Of a DNA stretch of 64,000 nt, positions 35,008 through 43,009 are shown in pieces. The stretch's first letter is position 1. The number at the start of each line of letters is the position of its first letter. The DNA is from a virus. The translations under genes and the position numbers were made by a program. Below the pieces are notes generated by a model, which saw only the letters and a program-made list of their open reading frames with translations, was not told the DNA's origin and ran no database searches. Location of the stretch: the IMG/VR virus record IMGVR_UViG_3300037317_000025, positions 1 to 64,000 of that record; one strand, given 5' to 3'.

Positions 35008-37132
35008 GCGATTGCGGGCGGTGCTCTGGTATGCCGCCGATGGGAAATGCCAGGTATGCGGGTGTGACCTGGGTGATGATTGGCACGCGGATCATATCGT
35101 GCCGTGGTCGGTATCAAAACGAACGAATGTCCACGAGATGCAGGCGCTCTGCCGCTCGTGCAATTTGAAGAAGGGAAAAAACATGCAATGTTCAATGGTT
35201 GACGTGATTGACTTGTCGGAGGCAAGGCCGGGGCAGCGAGAGGCGTTTAGCGTGTTGTGCGAGCGTGTGCGGCAGGGCGAAGCAACTACTGCTATTGTGT
35301 TGCCCACTCGATATGGTAAAAGTGATGTGATGCGCCTCGCGTCAATCCAGTTGCTATCAGAGGGAATCATCAGTAAGGCATTCATCCTCTCGCCACAAGA
35401 GACATTGCGCAAACAGGTAGTGACCAGGAGAAAGATCGATGAAATGAATCGCCGCTATAAAGTGATGTTCAAGCCGGGAATGCGAACACTCGCAACCTGG
35501 CCTGGCGACAAAAGCCTCCACAGGAAAATAACCCCCAATGATGAATCTATTGTCTCGACCACTATTCAACTTATGAATTCCTGGAGAGATGCGCAGCAGG
35601 GTATTGTTGACTACTTTGAGAGCCTGAAGAATAGAACGGGCAAGAATGCACTGGTGTGCATTGATGAGGCACACACCGTATCGTCTGGCAATGAATGGGG
35701 CAAGACAATCGCAGTCATCAAGGATTATGTGCATGTCGCCCTCTTTACGGCCACCCCTGTGCGTGAAACGGGTACACTCTATGGGTTTCGCTACGAGACC
35801 GCCAAAGAAGAGGAGATTACTCAGTGTGTAACCCGCCCCGGAAAAACAGAAGACACTGTTATCGTTGACCTGTATTCTGGCACCCGATCAGAAATACGCC
35901 TCATTCCAGACCACGAAACCACGTTCGCTGATGCATGGGCGGAAACCCCTTCCCCGCTTTGCGAGGTGTCGAGATTGCCAGTAGATGTAGACATGGAAAA
36001 GATAGAGGCTGCTAATGTGGAATCTGGAGTTAAGTTGTCTGAGCTTTCAGAGACAGAAGCACGCCGAGTCTTGCGAGTGACTAGCCGTGACACGATGGTT
36101 ATTCACGAGGTGTGCCGCCAGATGATCGCCGCATTGCAATTGTTCCGTCAGCGTGATGAGCGGTGTGCGGCCATGGTCTTTTGTGGGAACGACACAGGGG
36201 ACGACGATAGCCAGACAAATGAGCACGCAAAGCGTATCCAGAAGGTTATCGCTGCAATGGATTCGTCATTGAACGTCTTGATTGCAACCTCGAAATCCGG
36301 CAGCGATAACCTGGATGATTTTGCGAACGAAGAAAAGAATAAGGGCGATGTGATTATCGTCAAGCAGATGGGTGGTGCTGGCCTTGATGTGGGTCGCGTG
36401 AAGGTTGTTGCCGACCTGTCTTCTGTTCGTACCTATGGCGCATGTATCCAGCGATGGCTACGGGGAGCAACTATCTTTTCTCCTATCCGGCATATGGTAC
36501 TGGTCACACTTGATGACATCCTCTCTCGCGCCAATTTTGAAAAGGTCGTTGGTGATGTAGGAGGGCAAACGGTTACGAGTTTGCAGGAGCTTTTGAGCAG
36601 CTATGAGAAGGAGCGGGTAGGGAGCGAGAAACCCACCTATGTGCCGATAAGTGCCAGGCATAGCGACTTTGAGGACAATGCACGAAATCAGACCGAAGCA
36701 AGCCGGCTGGATTCTGTGCAAGCGTTGTGTAAGGTGTTCGCTCCGCACGAGACGCGCTCTTATAGTCAGATTTCAAACCTGATGGATAGTCTTGGCATGC
36801 AGATCGTGGTCAAGGAGCCGCTCGCCGGTGCTCATCAGAATACCGATGAGACGGTGCGGCAATACCAGGAGAGTATCATCAATATTCTCGATGGGATTAA
36901 ACCGAGCTTGCAACGCGAGGTCATCACGAATCCCCACAAGTTCCCAGATGTTGATGCTGGTACAGTGACTAGCCGCCTCTATGTTTATGTGTTCAGGATG
37001 GCAGGCATTACCGGCAAGGCATCGGTGCGCAAGGTTGAGAATATTGAAGACTTGCGCCGCCTGAAGCGGGCCGCGTTGATGGTGGAGCAAGATCATCGCA
37101 AGGGAGAGGTGACAGCATGCACGGTTTTGTAG
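34985..37132 (+). CDS. HNH endonuclease fused to DEAH superfamily 2 helicase
   Basis: 715 residues from the ATG at 34985. HNH domain, residues 18-66: CQVCGCDL, WHADHIVPWS (His-Asn/His catalytic segment), ALCRSCNLKKG. Helicase: motif I LPTRYGKS (106-113), DEAH box CIDEAHTV (225-232), motif III-like LFTATPVRET, motif VI-like region TYGACIQRWLRG. The closest shape is restriction-type or anti-plasmid helicase-nucleases. Base composition is lower in GC than the phage core, which suggests acquisition as cargo. The next gene overlaps by 16 nt, so the two may form a small system, for example superinfection defence. Confidence 0.85.
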   Translation: MQRTLRSKRLRAVLWYAADGKCQVCGCDLGDDWHADHIVPWSVSKRTNVHEMQALCRSCNLKKGKNMQCSMVDVIDLSEARPGQREAFSVLCERVRQGEATTAIVLPTRYGKSDVMRLASIQLLSEGIISKAFILSPQETLRKQVVTRRKIDEMNRRYKVMFKPGMRTLATWPGDKSLHRKITPNDESIVSTTIQLMNSWRDAQQGIVDYFESLKNRTGKNALVCIDEAHTVSSGNEWGKTIAVIKDYVHVALFTATPVRETGTLYGFRYETAKEEEITQCVTRPGKTEDTVIVDLYSGTRSEIRLIPDHETTFADAWAETPSPLCEVSRLPVDVDMEKIEAANVESGVKLSELSETEARRVLRVTSRDTMVIHEVCRQMIAALQLFRQRDERCAAMVFCGNDTGDDDSQTNEHAKRIQKVIAAMDSSLNVLIATSKSGSDNLDDFANEEKNKGDVIIVKQMGGAGLDVGRVKVVADLSSVRTYGACIQRWLRGATIFSPIRHMVLVTLDDILSRANFEKVVGDVGGQTVTSLQELLSSYEKERVGSEKPTYVPISARHSDFEDNARNQTEASRLDSVQALCKVFAPHETRSYSQISNLMDSLGMQIVVKEPLAGAHQNTDETVRQYQESIINILDGIKPSLQREVITNPHKFPDVDAGTVTSRLYVYVFRMAGITGKASVRKVENIEDLRRLKRAALMVEQDHRKGEVTACTVL

Positions 37133-37788
37133 CAACACCTGATGCCGCTGAGCAGGAGCGTCGCCAGTCGCTTTATGGGCACCTGGAGCACAAAGAGGTT
37201 GGTAGTCCTGAGTGGTGCTGGCAGATGCTTGAAAAACTCAAGAACCTGTGGAACCGAAAATCACGCTCTGCCGAAGAGCTTCAGCGCACGATGGATGAAT
37301 TGTTTCCTAGCAAGCCCTGGTTGGTTATCCCGAGTCAGGAACCGTATGGCACATCAGAGGCGATGCTAAAGGCGAATGGGATCGACCCGGATGAGTTTAT
37401 CGAGCGGGTGCAGACCATCAGGGAGCGAGTGCAGCAAGCGGAGACGGGCGACAGCTTGCCTAGTGGCGGTGACTATACGAGCGAGGAGGGAAAGCAGAGA
37501 GCATTGGGTAATTTACCCAATGCTCAAACAACAAGAGCAGAACGCAATGGTATAAGCCGTAAAACCCAACAGAAACTCGACCGCCTCGCCCGTGATCACC
37601 CCGACCTGCACGAGCAAGTGCAAGAGGGCGAATTGTCGGTCAACCGCGCCGCTATTTTGGCAGGGTTTACACAACCCACCATGACCGTCCCGAAAGAGGA
37701 CATCCCCGCCCTGGCGCGGGCGCTGCGCAACCGGCTCACTGATGACCAGATAGTTGAACTGATTGACCATCTCAAAGGTGCCGCATGA
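37117..37788 (+). CDS. Hypothetical 223-residue protein coupled to the HNH-helicase
   Basis: Starts MHGFVATPDAAEQERRQSLY. Residues 1-120 are unassigned (KLKNLWNRKSRSAEELQRTM, then SKPWLVIPSQEPYGTSEAML). Residues about 140-190 (GISRKTQQKLDRLARDHPDL, EQVQEGELSVNRAAILAGF) match the helix-turn-helix-plus-hairpin seen in phage ParB-like and KorB-like DNA-binding proteins. Could be the DNA-binding partner of the helicase. Confidence 0.65.
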   Translation: MHGFVATPDAAEQERRQSLYGHLEHKEVGSPEWCWQMLEKLKNLWNRKSRSAEELQRTMDELFPSKPWLVIPSQEPYGTSEAMLKANGIDPDEFIERVQTIRERVQQAETGDSLPSGGDYTSEEGKQRALGNLPNAQTTRAERNGISRKTQQKLDRLARDHPDLHEQVQEGELSVNRAAILAGFTQPTMTVPKEDIPALARALRNRLTDDQIVELIDHLKGAA

Positions 37789-38087
37789 CCCACCCTATCA
37801 CCTACACAAAGCCCGCCACCTACGCGGGCATCATATGGCGCGAGGCGATCATGCTGCTGCCGAATACTGATGGCTACCTGTGCCCACGGCTGCACCTGCG
37901 CCAATCGCGCAAAGGCAGCGCAACCTGGGATATTGTCGAGTATTGGATTGATAGCAAGGGACGCAGCCATTACGACACGCTGGCGAGCAACCTGCCGCTG
38001 CGTGAGGCAAAGAGCGAAGCCGCCCGCCTGTTGCGCAGCGCTGAACTGGACAACGACGGTCGTGTTGTGGAATGGAGAGAGGTATGA
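37785..38087 (+). CDS. Hypothetical 100-residue protein
   Basis: Starts MTHPITYTKPATYAGIIWRE; beta-rich (PRLHLRQSRKGSATWDIVEY) and then a charged helix. 4-nt overlaps with both neighbours place it in the methylase operon. No family recognised. Confidence 0.65.
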   Translation: MTHPITYTKPATYAGIIWREAIMLLPNTDGYLCPRLHLRQSRKGSATWDIVEYWIDSKGRSHYDTLASNLPLREAKSEAARLLRSAELDNDGRVVEWREV

Positions 38088-38353
38088 CCATTGCAGACCT
38101 CGCCGCCCATGCTCGCCACAAGGCGGCAACCGTGGGTTTTACACACCTGGATCGTGCCGATGCCGACCACTCGTTGGACTATGCCTGGGAGGTGTTGCGC
38201 GAAGAAGGGTATCGCGTGCGTCCCGTCTGGTACGGTGTACCAGACACCGAGCAAGACTGGTTCGTTGCCGCGCCCGATGGCACGGTTGTCACCCTGAGCG
38301 GCGAAGAACTGATTCACTTTGCCGATGCTATACCAGAGAAGGATATACCATGA
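38084..38353 (+). CDS. Hypothetical 89-residue protein
   Basis: Starts MTIADLAAHARHKAATVGFT. Acidic, with DHSLDYAWEVLREEGYRVRP and FVAAPDGTVVTLSGEELIHF. 4-nt overlaps with both neighbours. Function unknown. Confidence 0.65.
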   Translation: MTIADLAAHARHKAATVGFTHLDRADADHSLDYAWEVLREEGYRVRPVWYGVPDTEQDWFVAAPDGTVVTLSGEELIHFADAIPEKDIP

Positions 38354-38895
38354 CCCACCAGCTCACCTACCTACCCAGCGCCCAGCAGCGCCAGGTACTC
38401 ACCAGCCAGGGCAGCGCCGAATGGTACACGCCCGCGTGGTGCATTGCCCTGGTGCGGCAGGTGCTTGGCGAGATCGACCTTGACCCCGCCAGCAGCGAGC
38501 AGGCCAACGCCACCGTGCAGGCGCAGCGCTACTACACCGCAGCCGACAACGGCTTGCTCAAGCCCTGGCACGGGCGCGTGTTCCTGAACCCGCCCTACAA
38601 CGGCAGCGCCGCGCAGTGGTCGCGGCGGTTGGCAGCCGAATACGAACGCGGCACGGTGCAGGCAGCGATCCTGCTCGTGTTCGCCAAGCTGGGCTACCAG
38701 TGGTTCACCGACCTGTTTGATCGCTACCCGACCTGCCTGGTGCGCGAGCGCATCTCGTTCGTGAGCGCCGACCGAACTGACACCAGTCAGGCGAAGCACG
38801 CATCCGCCTTTGTGTATTTCGGCCCGGACAGCGAACGGTTCCGCGCCGTGTTCGCAGGCGTTGGCAGAGTTATAGAGCCGGAGGATACACCGTGA
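38350..38895 (+). CDS. Phage-type DNA N6-adenine methyltransferase (Dam-like)
   Basis: 181 residues. EWYTPAWCIALVRQVLGEID then LDPAS (45-48) and NPPYN (80-84) are the hallmarks of the phage DNA_N-6-adenine-MTase family, whose known members methylate GATC. The C-terminal tail GPDSERFRAVFAGVGRVIEP is duplicated in the remnant gene at 39944-40090. Probable role: protecting phage DNA, and possibly marking GATC sites in the origin iterons. Confidence 0.88.
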   Translation: MTHQLTYLPSAQQRQVLTSQGSAEWYTPAWCIALVRQVLGEIDLDPASSEQANATVQAQRYYTAADNGLLKPWHGRVFLNPPYNGSAAQWSRRLAAEYERGTVQAAILLVFAKLGYQWFTDLFDRYPTCLVRERISFVSADRTDTSQAKHASAFVYFGPDSERFRAVFAGVGRVIEPEDTP

Positions 38896-39944
38896 AACCA
38901 TACCACACTGATAATCACGTCACGCTCTACCACGGCGACGCGCTTGACGTGTTGCGCACGTTGCCCGATGAGAGTGTGCATGCGGTGGTGACCGACCCGC
39001 CGTACTACAAAGTCAAAGAAGATGACTGGGATAGGCAGTGGACAAAGCGTGCGCATTATCTGGACTGGTTGCGCACAATTGTTGCAGAGTGGCAGCGGGT
39101 GTTGGTGCCAAATGGTTGCGTGTACTGTTTTGCGTCGCCGGATATGTCCACACACGTTGAGTTGCTAATTGCTGAGTATTTTGCCGTACTAAACAACATC
39201 AGATGGTACAAGCGCGATGGGTGGCACCAGAAAGCGCAAACCGATGCACTGCGGTCGTACCTGTCGCCCTGGGAGGCGTGCATTTTTGCTGAGCAGTACG
39301 GGAGTGATGGTATAGCACTCGGAGAAAGTCAGTATGCAAGCAAGTGCGATGCGTTGCGCGGGTTTGTGTTTGAGCCGTTGCGCGAATACCTGTCTGGTGA
39401 ATTCAAGAAAATGGGGTGGCGCGGCGACGATTTGAATCGTATATGTGGTACTGCTTCGATGGCAGCACGCCACTATATAGCGCGTTCACAATGGTGTCTA
39501 CCAACAAAAGAGCATTACAACTCGTTACAACGGGCAGCAAACGGGCAAGCACTCCGCTGCGAGTATGAAGCACTCCGCTGCGAGTATGAAGACCTCCGCT
39601 GCGAGTATGAAGACCTCCGCCGCGAGTATGAAGACCTCCGCCGCCCGTTTCAAGCGATGGCTCGCCACCGTGAGGACATGTGGCATTATCGCACAGTTGT
39701 ACCGTATCCAGGCAAGCACCCGGCACAAAAACCGCTTGCAATGATGATGGATATTATCGAGACAAGCACGCGAGTCGATGCGGTTATCCTGGATTGTTTT
39801 GCAGGCTCCGGCACAACCCTGGTTGCCGCTCGTGACCTGGGGCGGCGGGCTATCGGCATTGAGATGGACGCGGGGTACTGCGAGACGATTGTGGGCAGGC
39901 TCGCACAACAAGCACTGCCGCTGTTCGGAGAGGAGGAGGCGTGA
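38892..39944 (+). CDS. DNA methyltransferase, beta class, with internal heptad repeats
   Basis: 350 residues. Motif IV VVTDPPYYKV (DPPY 35-38) precedes motif I DCFAGSGTTLVAARDLGRRA near residue 305, and IGIEMDAGYC follows. Residues 218-250 hold four or five copies of a 7-residue unit (A/D)LR(C/R)EYE encoded by 21-bp direct repeats at about 39541-39640, which would form a coiled-coil stalk between catalytic parts. Such in-frame repeats can vary in number and may alter target recognition. Confidence 0.85.
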   Translation: MKPYHTDNHVTLYHGDALDVLRTLPDESVHAVVTDPPYYKVKEDDWDRQWTKRAHYLDWLRTIVAEWQRVLVPNGCVYCFASPDMSTHVELLIAEYFAVLNNIRWYKRDGWHQKAQTDALRSYLSPWEACIFAEQYGSDGIALGESQYASKCDALRGFVFEPLREYLSGEFKKMGWRGDDLNRICGTASMAARHYIARSQWCLPTKEHYNSLQRAANGQALRCEYEALRCEYEDLRCEYEDLRREYEDLRRPFQAMARHREDMWHYRTVVPYPGKHPAQKPLAMMMDIIETSTRVDAVILDCFAGSGTTLVAARDLGRRAIGIEMDAGYCETIVGRLAQQALPLFGEEEA

Positions 39945-40090
39945 TGCTGGTATTGTCGCTCTTTCCTGGCATCGGTTTGCTGGACATGGCCTTTGAAGCG
40001 CACGGCTTTTGTGTCGTGCGCGGCCCGGACAGCGAACGATTCCGCACCGTGTTCGCAAGTGTTGGCAGAGTTATAGAGCCGGAGGATTGA
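39944..40090 (+). pseudogene. Chimeric remnant: C5-cytosine methylase N-terminus joined to Dam-like tail
   Basis: A 48-codon frame with a strong site (GGAGAGGAGGAGG). Codons 1-27, MLVLSLFPGIGLLDMAFEAH plus GFCVVRG, are motif I of 5-methylcytosine methyltransferases. Codons 28-48 (PDSERFRTVFASVGRVIEPE) copy the tail of the Dam-like gene at 38820-38890, with a few base changes. A deletion or recombination therefore joined two genes and removed the rest of the C5 enzyme. Confidence 0.75.
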
Positions 40091-40093
40091 ACG

Positions 40094-40882
40094 ATGCCAA
40101 CGCCATTCACGCCGGAAGAGGATGCCCACCTGATTGCTACCTACAGCACACACACGGCCAGGGAGCAGGCCGCCCACCTGGAACGCAACTACGAGAGCGT
40201 TGTGCAGCGCCGCGCTCGCCTGGTGGCAGCAGGCAGGATCGACCCGCGCACCCGTGCGTATATGCCGCGATGGACAGCGCAGGACGACCAGGAGGTAATC
40301 GACATGGTTGAAACGGGCAAGCACCCGCGTGAGGTTGCCCGCAAACTTGGACGCACGGAGACAGCCGTCAAAATCCGCGCCAAGCGGCACCTTGGTGGGA
40401 TGACCTGGCTCAAAAACGCCTGGTATGCACCGATGTCGGCGCGGGACGTGGCGCGGGTGTTCGGGTTGTCATGCAGCAAGCGTGTTGTCATCTGGGTTGA
40501 GCGCGACTGGCTCAAGGCGCGAAAACAGGGACGCAAACAGGCGGGCACCTGGCGCGTCTCGCAGGATGCTATTCTGGACTTCCTGGCGTGTCGGGAGGGC
40601 TGGATGTCCTGGGAGCCAGAGCACATCACCGACCCCGACATCCGGGCCGAGGCGCTGCGCCTGCGTGCCGAAGCGGACGGCCACTGGGTGCGACTGACAC
40701 AATGGGCATGCCGGCGCGGGTATGCCAAAAGCACACCAGATAACTGGATAGAGAAGGGCTTGCTATCGGGTATCAAGTGGGGCGTCTGGTATGTCTGGAG
40801 CGCCGACCTGGAAGCGTTCGTGCCGCCGGGTGAATTGCCGTATCAGCACCGCAACGCGCAACGACAAAAGGAGGCCGCGTGA
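40094..40882 (+). CDS. Multi-helix-turn-helix DNA-binding protein (SANT/Myb-like)
   Basis: 262 residues. Residues 5-45 (FTPEEDAHLIATYSTHTARE) and 55-95 (RWTAQDDQEVIDMVETGKHP, VARKLGRTETAVKIRAKR) are two SANT/Myb or GcrA-like three-helix units. Residues 110-150 (MSARDVARVFGLSCSKRVVI) add a MerR/excisionase-like winged helix and residues about 200-235 another. Could specify DNA sites for the neighbouring methylases or regulate the block. Confidence 0.7.
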   Translation: MPTPFTPEEDAHLIATYSTHTAREQAAHLERNYESVVQRRARLVAAGRIDPRTRAYMPRWTAQDDQEVIDMVETGKHPREVARKLGRTETAVKIRAKRHLGGMTWLKNAWYAPMSARDVARVFGLSCSKRVVIWVERDWLKARKQGRKQAGTWRVSQDAILDFLACREGWMSWEPEHITDPDIRAEALRLRAEADGHWVRLTQWACRRGYAKSTPDNWIEKGLLSGIKWGVWYVWSADLEAFVPPGELPYQHRNAQRQKEAA

Positions 40883-41458
40883 AACCCAAACGCAACCACA
40901 CGGGCACGCCACACAAGAGCAGCCTGATTGACCGCTGTCAGACCCCGGCGTATGCGCTCGACCCCCCTGCTGCCCTATCTGCCACCGCCAGACGAGCAGA
41001 CGGTCATCTGGGAGCCAGCCGCAGGCGAGGCGTACCTGGCCGGGGCGCTCTATGACCACGGTTACGCGGTGGCACAGTCGGATGTGTTGACCGGGCAGAA
41101 CTTCTTCCGCTACGAACCGTCGGTAGACTGGACGGTGCTCGTCACCAATCCGCCCTATAGTATCAAATATGACTGGCTAGCACGCTGCTACGCGCTCGGC
41201 AAGCCCTTCGCTCTGCTGATGCCCGTCGAGATGATCGCCGCCAGCACCGCGCAACGCCTGTTCAAACAGCACGGCATTGAGATACTGATGCCCGACAAGC
41301 GCATCAACTTCAAAATGCCGAACGCGGGCTGGAGCGGCAAGGGTGCGCAGTTCCCGACCTGTTGGTACACGTTCGGTCTGGGCATCGGCGCACCGCTCGC
41401 GTTTGTGACCCTGCATCGCCGCGCCGAGGGACAAACCACCATGTTCGACGCGGCCTGA
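40879..41458 (+). pseudogene. Adenine methyltransferase-like gene with a frameshift
   Basis: A GTG start overlapping the previous stop gives VKPKRNHTGTPHKSSLIDRC then QTPAYALDP, and the downstream frame continues LLPYLPPPDEQTVIWEPAAG, EAYLAGALYDHGYAVAQSDV and VTNPPYSIKYDW (motif IV) to MFDAA. The two frames meet at a run of six C (40962-40967); with five C the protein is continuous, about 192 residues. This is a natural inactivation, a sequencing or assembly error, or phase variation at the C-run. The family is the phage SAM-dependent methylases that open with CQTPxYALDPLLPYL. Confidence 0.7.
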
Positions 41459-41656
41459 TTGAAACTTTCGCGCCCCAAAGTTACATTTGCCCACCAGGAT
41501 TGAAAGGAGCGTTACATTCCACCCTGTTCGACGCGGCGTAACTTTTACGCAATCTTTACCAACGACACACGCACGTATATTCGTGCATCCATACACCTCC
41601 ATGCTATAATAACCGAATACCTGAAACCCTTATCAACAATCGAAGGAGCCTCGACT
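41459..41656 (+). other. Intergenic scar with duplicated methylase tail
   Basis: 41522-41541 repeats the end of the preceding gene (CTGTTCGACGCGGCGTAA, compare ATGTTCGACGCGGCCTGA at 41441-41458) behind a GAAAGGAGCG site, probably a deletion remnant of a paralogue. An extended -10 (TGCTATAAT, about 41601-41609) follows, and GAAGGAG precedes the ATG at 41657. Confidence 0.5.
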
Positions 41657-41687
41657 ATGCCCGATGTTTACGATCCAACGAACGATC

Positions 41688-42410
41688 CTATTCTTCAGGA
41701 TATTCGTCGTCTGGAAGTTGCTTTTCATACTGCCGCGCAATCGTTAATAGCACGCCGCGTATTGCAGGCAGCGCATCGTCAGGAACTTGCAGCAGCGATT
41801 GCAGCACCGGACGGAACTCCTCATGCTGGAGCATCCACGCCGCGTGCTCACTCGTCCTTTCTGTATCCACTGGCGCGCCCGCCAGAGCGAGCAATCCGGG
41901 AAAATCCGTCTTCATGCCACGACTGAGCTTCCAGAGCTGACTGGCAGACGGTATCTTGCCCGCCAGGATACCGTGTATATCATACACGTCCAACCCGGAT
42001 GCAGCGGCGACCTGCTCCGCTGTCCACGATGCCTGCTGCATCCGTTTCTGGAGCCAGGTTGTCAGCGTATCGCTGTCCGTCGGCAGCGTCGGATTCTCGT
42101 CCTCTAAAATATCCCGCTCTTCGTCCAGGTATAACCGGGCAAAGTGCTCCAGGTCGCCGCCCAGCACCCGCATGAGCTTGTAGGCGTGGCTCAGGTAAAT
42201 CTCACTGAACTGCCTGCCCTCGCCCGCAGGCACGCCCTCCCAGGTTTGCAGCGTGCGCTCAGACACGCCGCACGCCTTCGCCACCTGCTTCTGTGTCATC
42301 CCGGTTCGCCCGCGCAAACTCTTGAGATACGCCGCAATGCGCGGGTTGTAGTCGAGCGGTTGTCGCCCGCCGGTATGCGGTTTCTTGCTTTCTCCATTAC
42401 CATCTGTCAT
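41688..42410 (-). CDS. CI-type repressor candidate with two helix-turn-helix domains
   Basis: 240 residues. XRE helix-turn-helix at residues 38-60 (MTQKQVAKACGVSERTLQTW), then SEIYLSHAYKLMRVLGGDLE, and a second, weaker one at about 135-160 (WTAEQVAAASGLDVYDIHGI). The C-terminal region is helical, not a LexA/CI S24 peptidase, so induction would not use RecA-driven autocleavage. It is divergent from a Cro-like gene with a consensus promoter and palindromic operators between them. Start codon follows AAGGAGAGCAAAACCAG. Confidence 0.85.
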   Translation of the reverse strand: MTDGNGESKKPHTGGRQPLDYNPRIAAYLKSLRGRTGMTQKQVAKACGVSERTLQTWEGVPAGEGRQFSEIYLSHAYKLMRVLGGDLEHFARLYLDEERDILEDENPTLPTDSDTLTTWLQKRMQQASWTAEQVAAASGLDVYDIHGILAGKIPSASQLWKLSRGMKTDFPGLLALAGAPVDTERTSEHAAWMLQHEEFRPVLQSLLQVPDDALPAIRGVLLTIARQYEKQLPDDEYPEE

Positions 42411-42440
42411 CTGGTTTTGCTCTCCTTAACTCTTTCCCTC

Positions 42441-42497
42441 TTGACACAATCTATATGGCGGGTATAATAACCATATGCGCACAATCCTGCGCATATG
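42441..42497 (+). promoter_or_regulatory. Switch promoter and operator OR-like site
   Basis: TTGACA (42441-42446), 16 nt, TATAAT (42463-42468), then a perfect 10-bp inverted repeat CATATGCGCA / TGCGCATATG (42472-42497, centre CAATCC) over the start region. The first gene begins at 42506 after GGAGGTTTT. Confidence 0.85.
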
Positions 42498-42505
42498 GAG
42501 GTTTT

Positions 42506-42739
42506 ATGGAATGGACACATCTTCGCCAGACTTTGACACATCTGGCACCGAATGACCGCCAGCGTGCCGCGTTCCTCGGTGGCGTTGGCTTCCGCACAGT
42601 GCAACACTGGCGGCGTGGGCAGCGCATTCCAAAGCTGCTACAGCTTGCGTCCCGTCACCCCGCGCTGGCCCGTGCCATCTGCGCTGATCTTTTGTATGCG
42701 CACGATCCTGCGCATAGTATACCACCATCCGAGGAGTGA
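42506..42739 (+). CDS. Cro-like small DNA-binding protein
   Basis: 77 residues: MEWTHLRQTLTHLAPNDRQR then AAFLGGVGFRTVQHWRRGQR, a helix-turn-helix with RTVQHWRRG as recognition helix, as in Cro/CII-type regulators. It is divergent from the CI-type gene, with the operator between. First gene of the long + operon to 49752. A second operator copy overlaps its 3' end (42695-42716). Confidence 0.75.
   Translation: MEWTHLRQTLTHLAPNDRQRAAFLGGVGFRTVQHWRRGQRIPKLLQLASRHPALARAICADLLYAHDPAHSIPPSEE
42695..42716. promoter_or_regulatory. Second operator copy inside the Cro-like gene
   Basis: TATGCGCA / TGCGCATA with centre CGATCC, the same arms and spacing as 42472-42497 but two bases shorter per arm. Confidence 0.65.
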
Positions 42740-42742
42740 ACG

Positions 42743-42952
42743 ATGCACTATAGCACAAAAAATACCTGGGAGCGCCATGGGCAATTCGCCTATTGCGCAA
42801 CCTTCCACCGTGGCACCACGCTGGTGTTGAATCTGAATACCGGACGGGCGGGCATCTGGTATGAAGATCGGTTGATCGGGGAAGCACGAACACTGCACGA
42901 AGCCCGCGTGATTGTTGATCGCTACCTTGCGTTCATCCCCTGCGAGACGTAA
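42743..42952 (+). CDS. Hypothetical 69-residue protein
   Basis: Starts MHYSTKNTWERHGQFAYCAT after GAGGAGTGAACG. Beta-rich N-terminus (TTLVLNLNTGRAGIWYEDRL) and an amphipathic C-terminal helix. Function unknown. Confidence 0.65.
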   Translation: MHYSTKNTWERHGQFAYCATFHRGTTLVLNLNTGRAGIWYEDRLIGEARTLHEARVIVDRYLAFIPCET

Positions 42953-43009
42953 TGGTTTGCGTATCACCTGTATACTACCGCAAGTCGGAAAGGATACCAA
43001 CGAATACCA

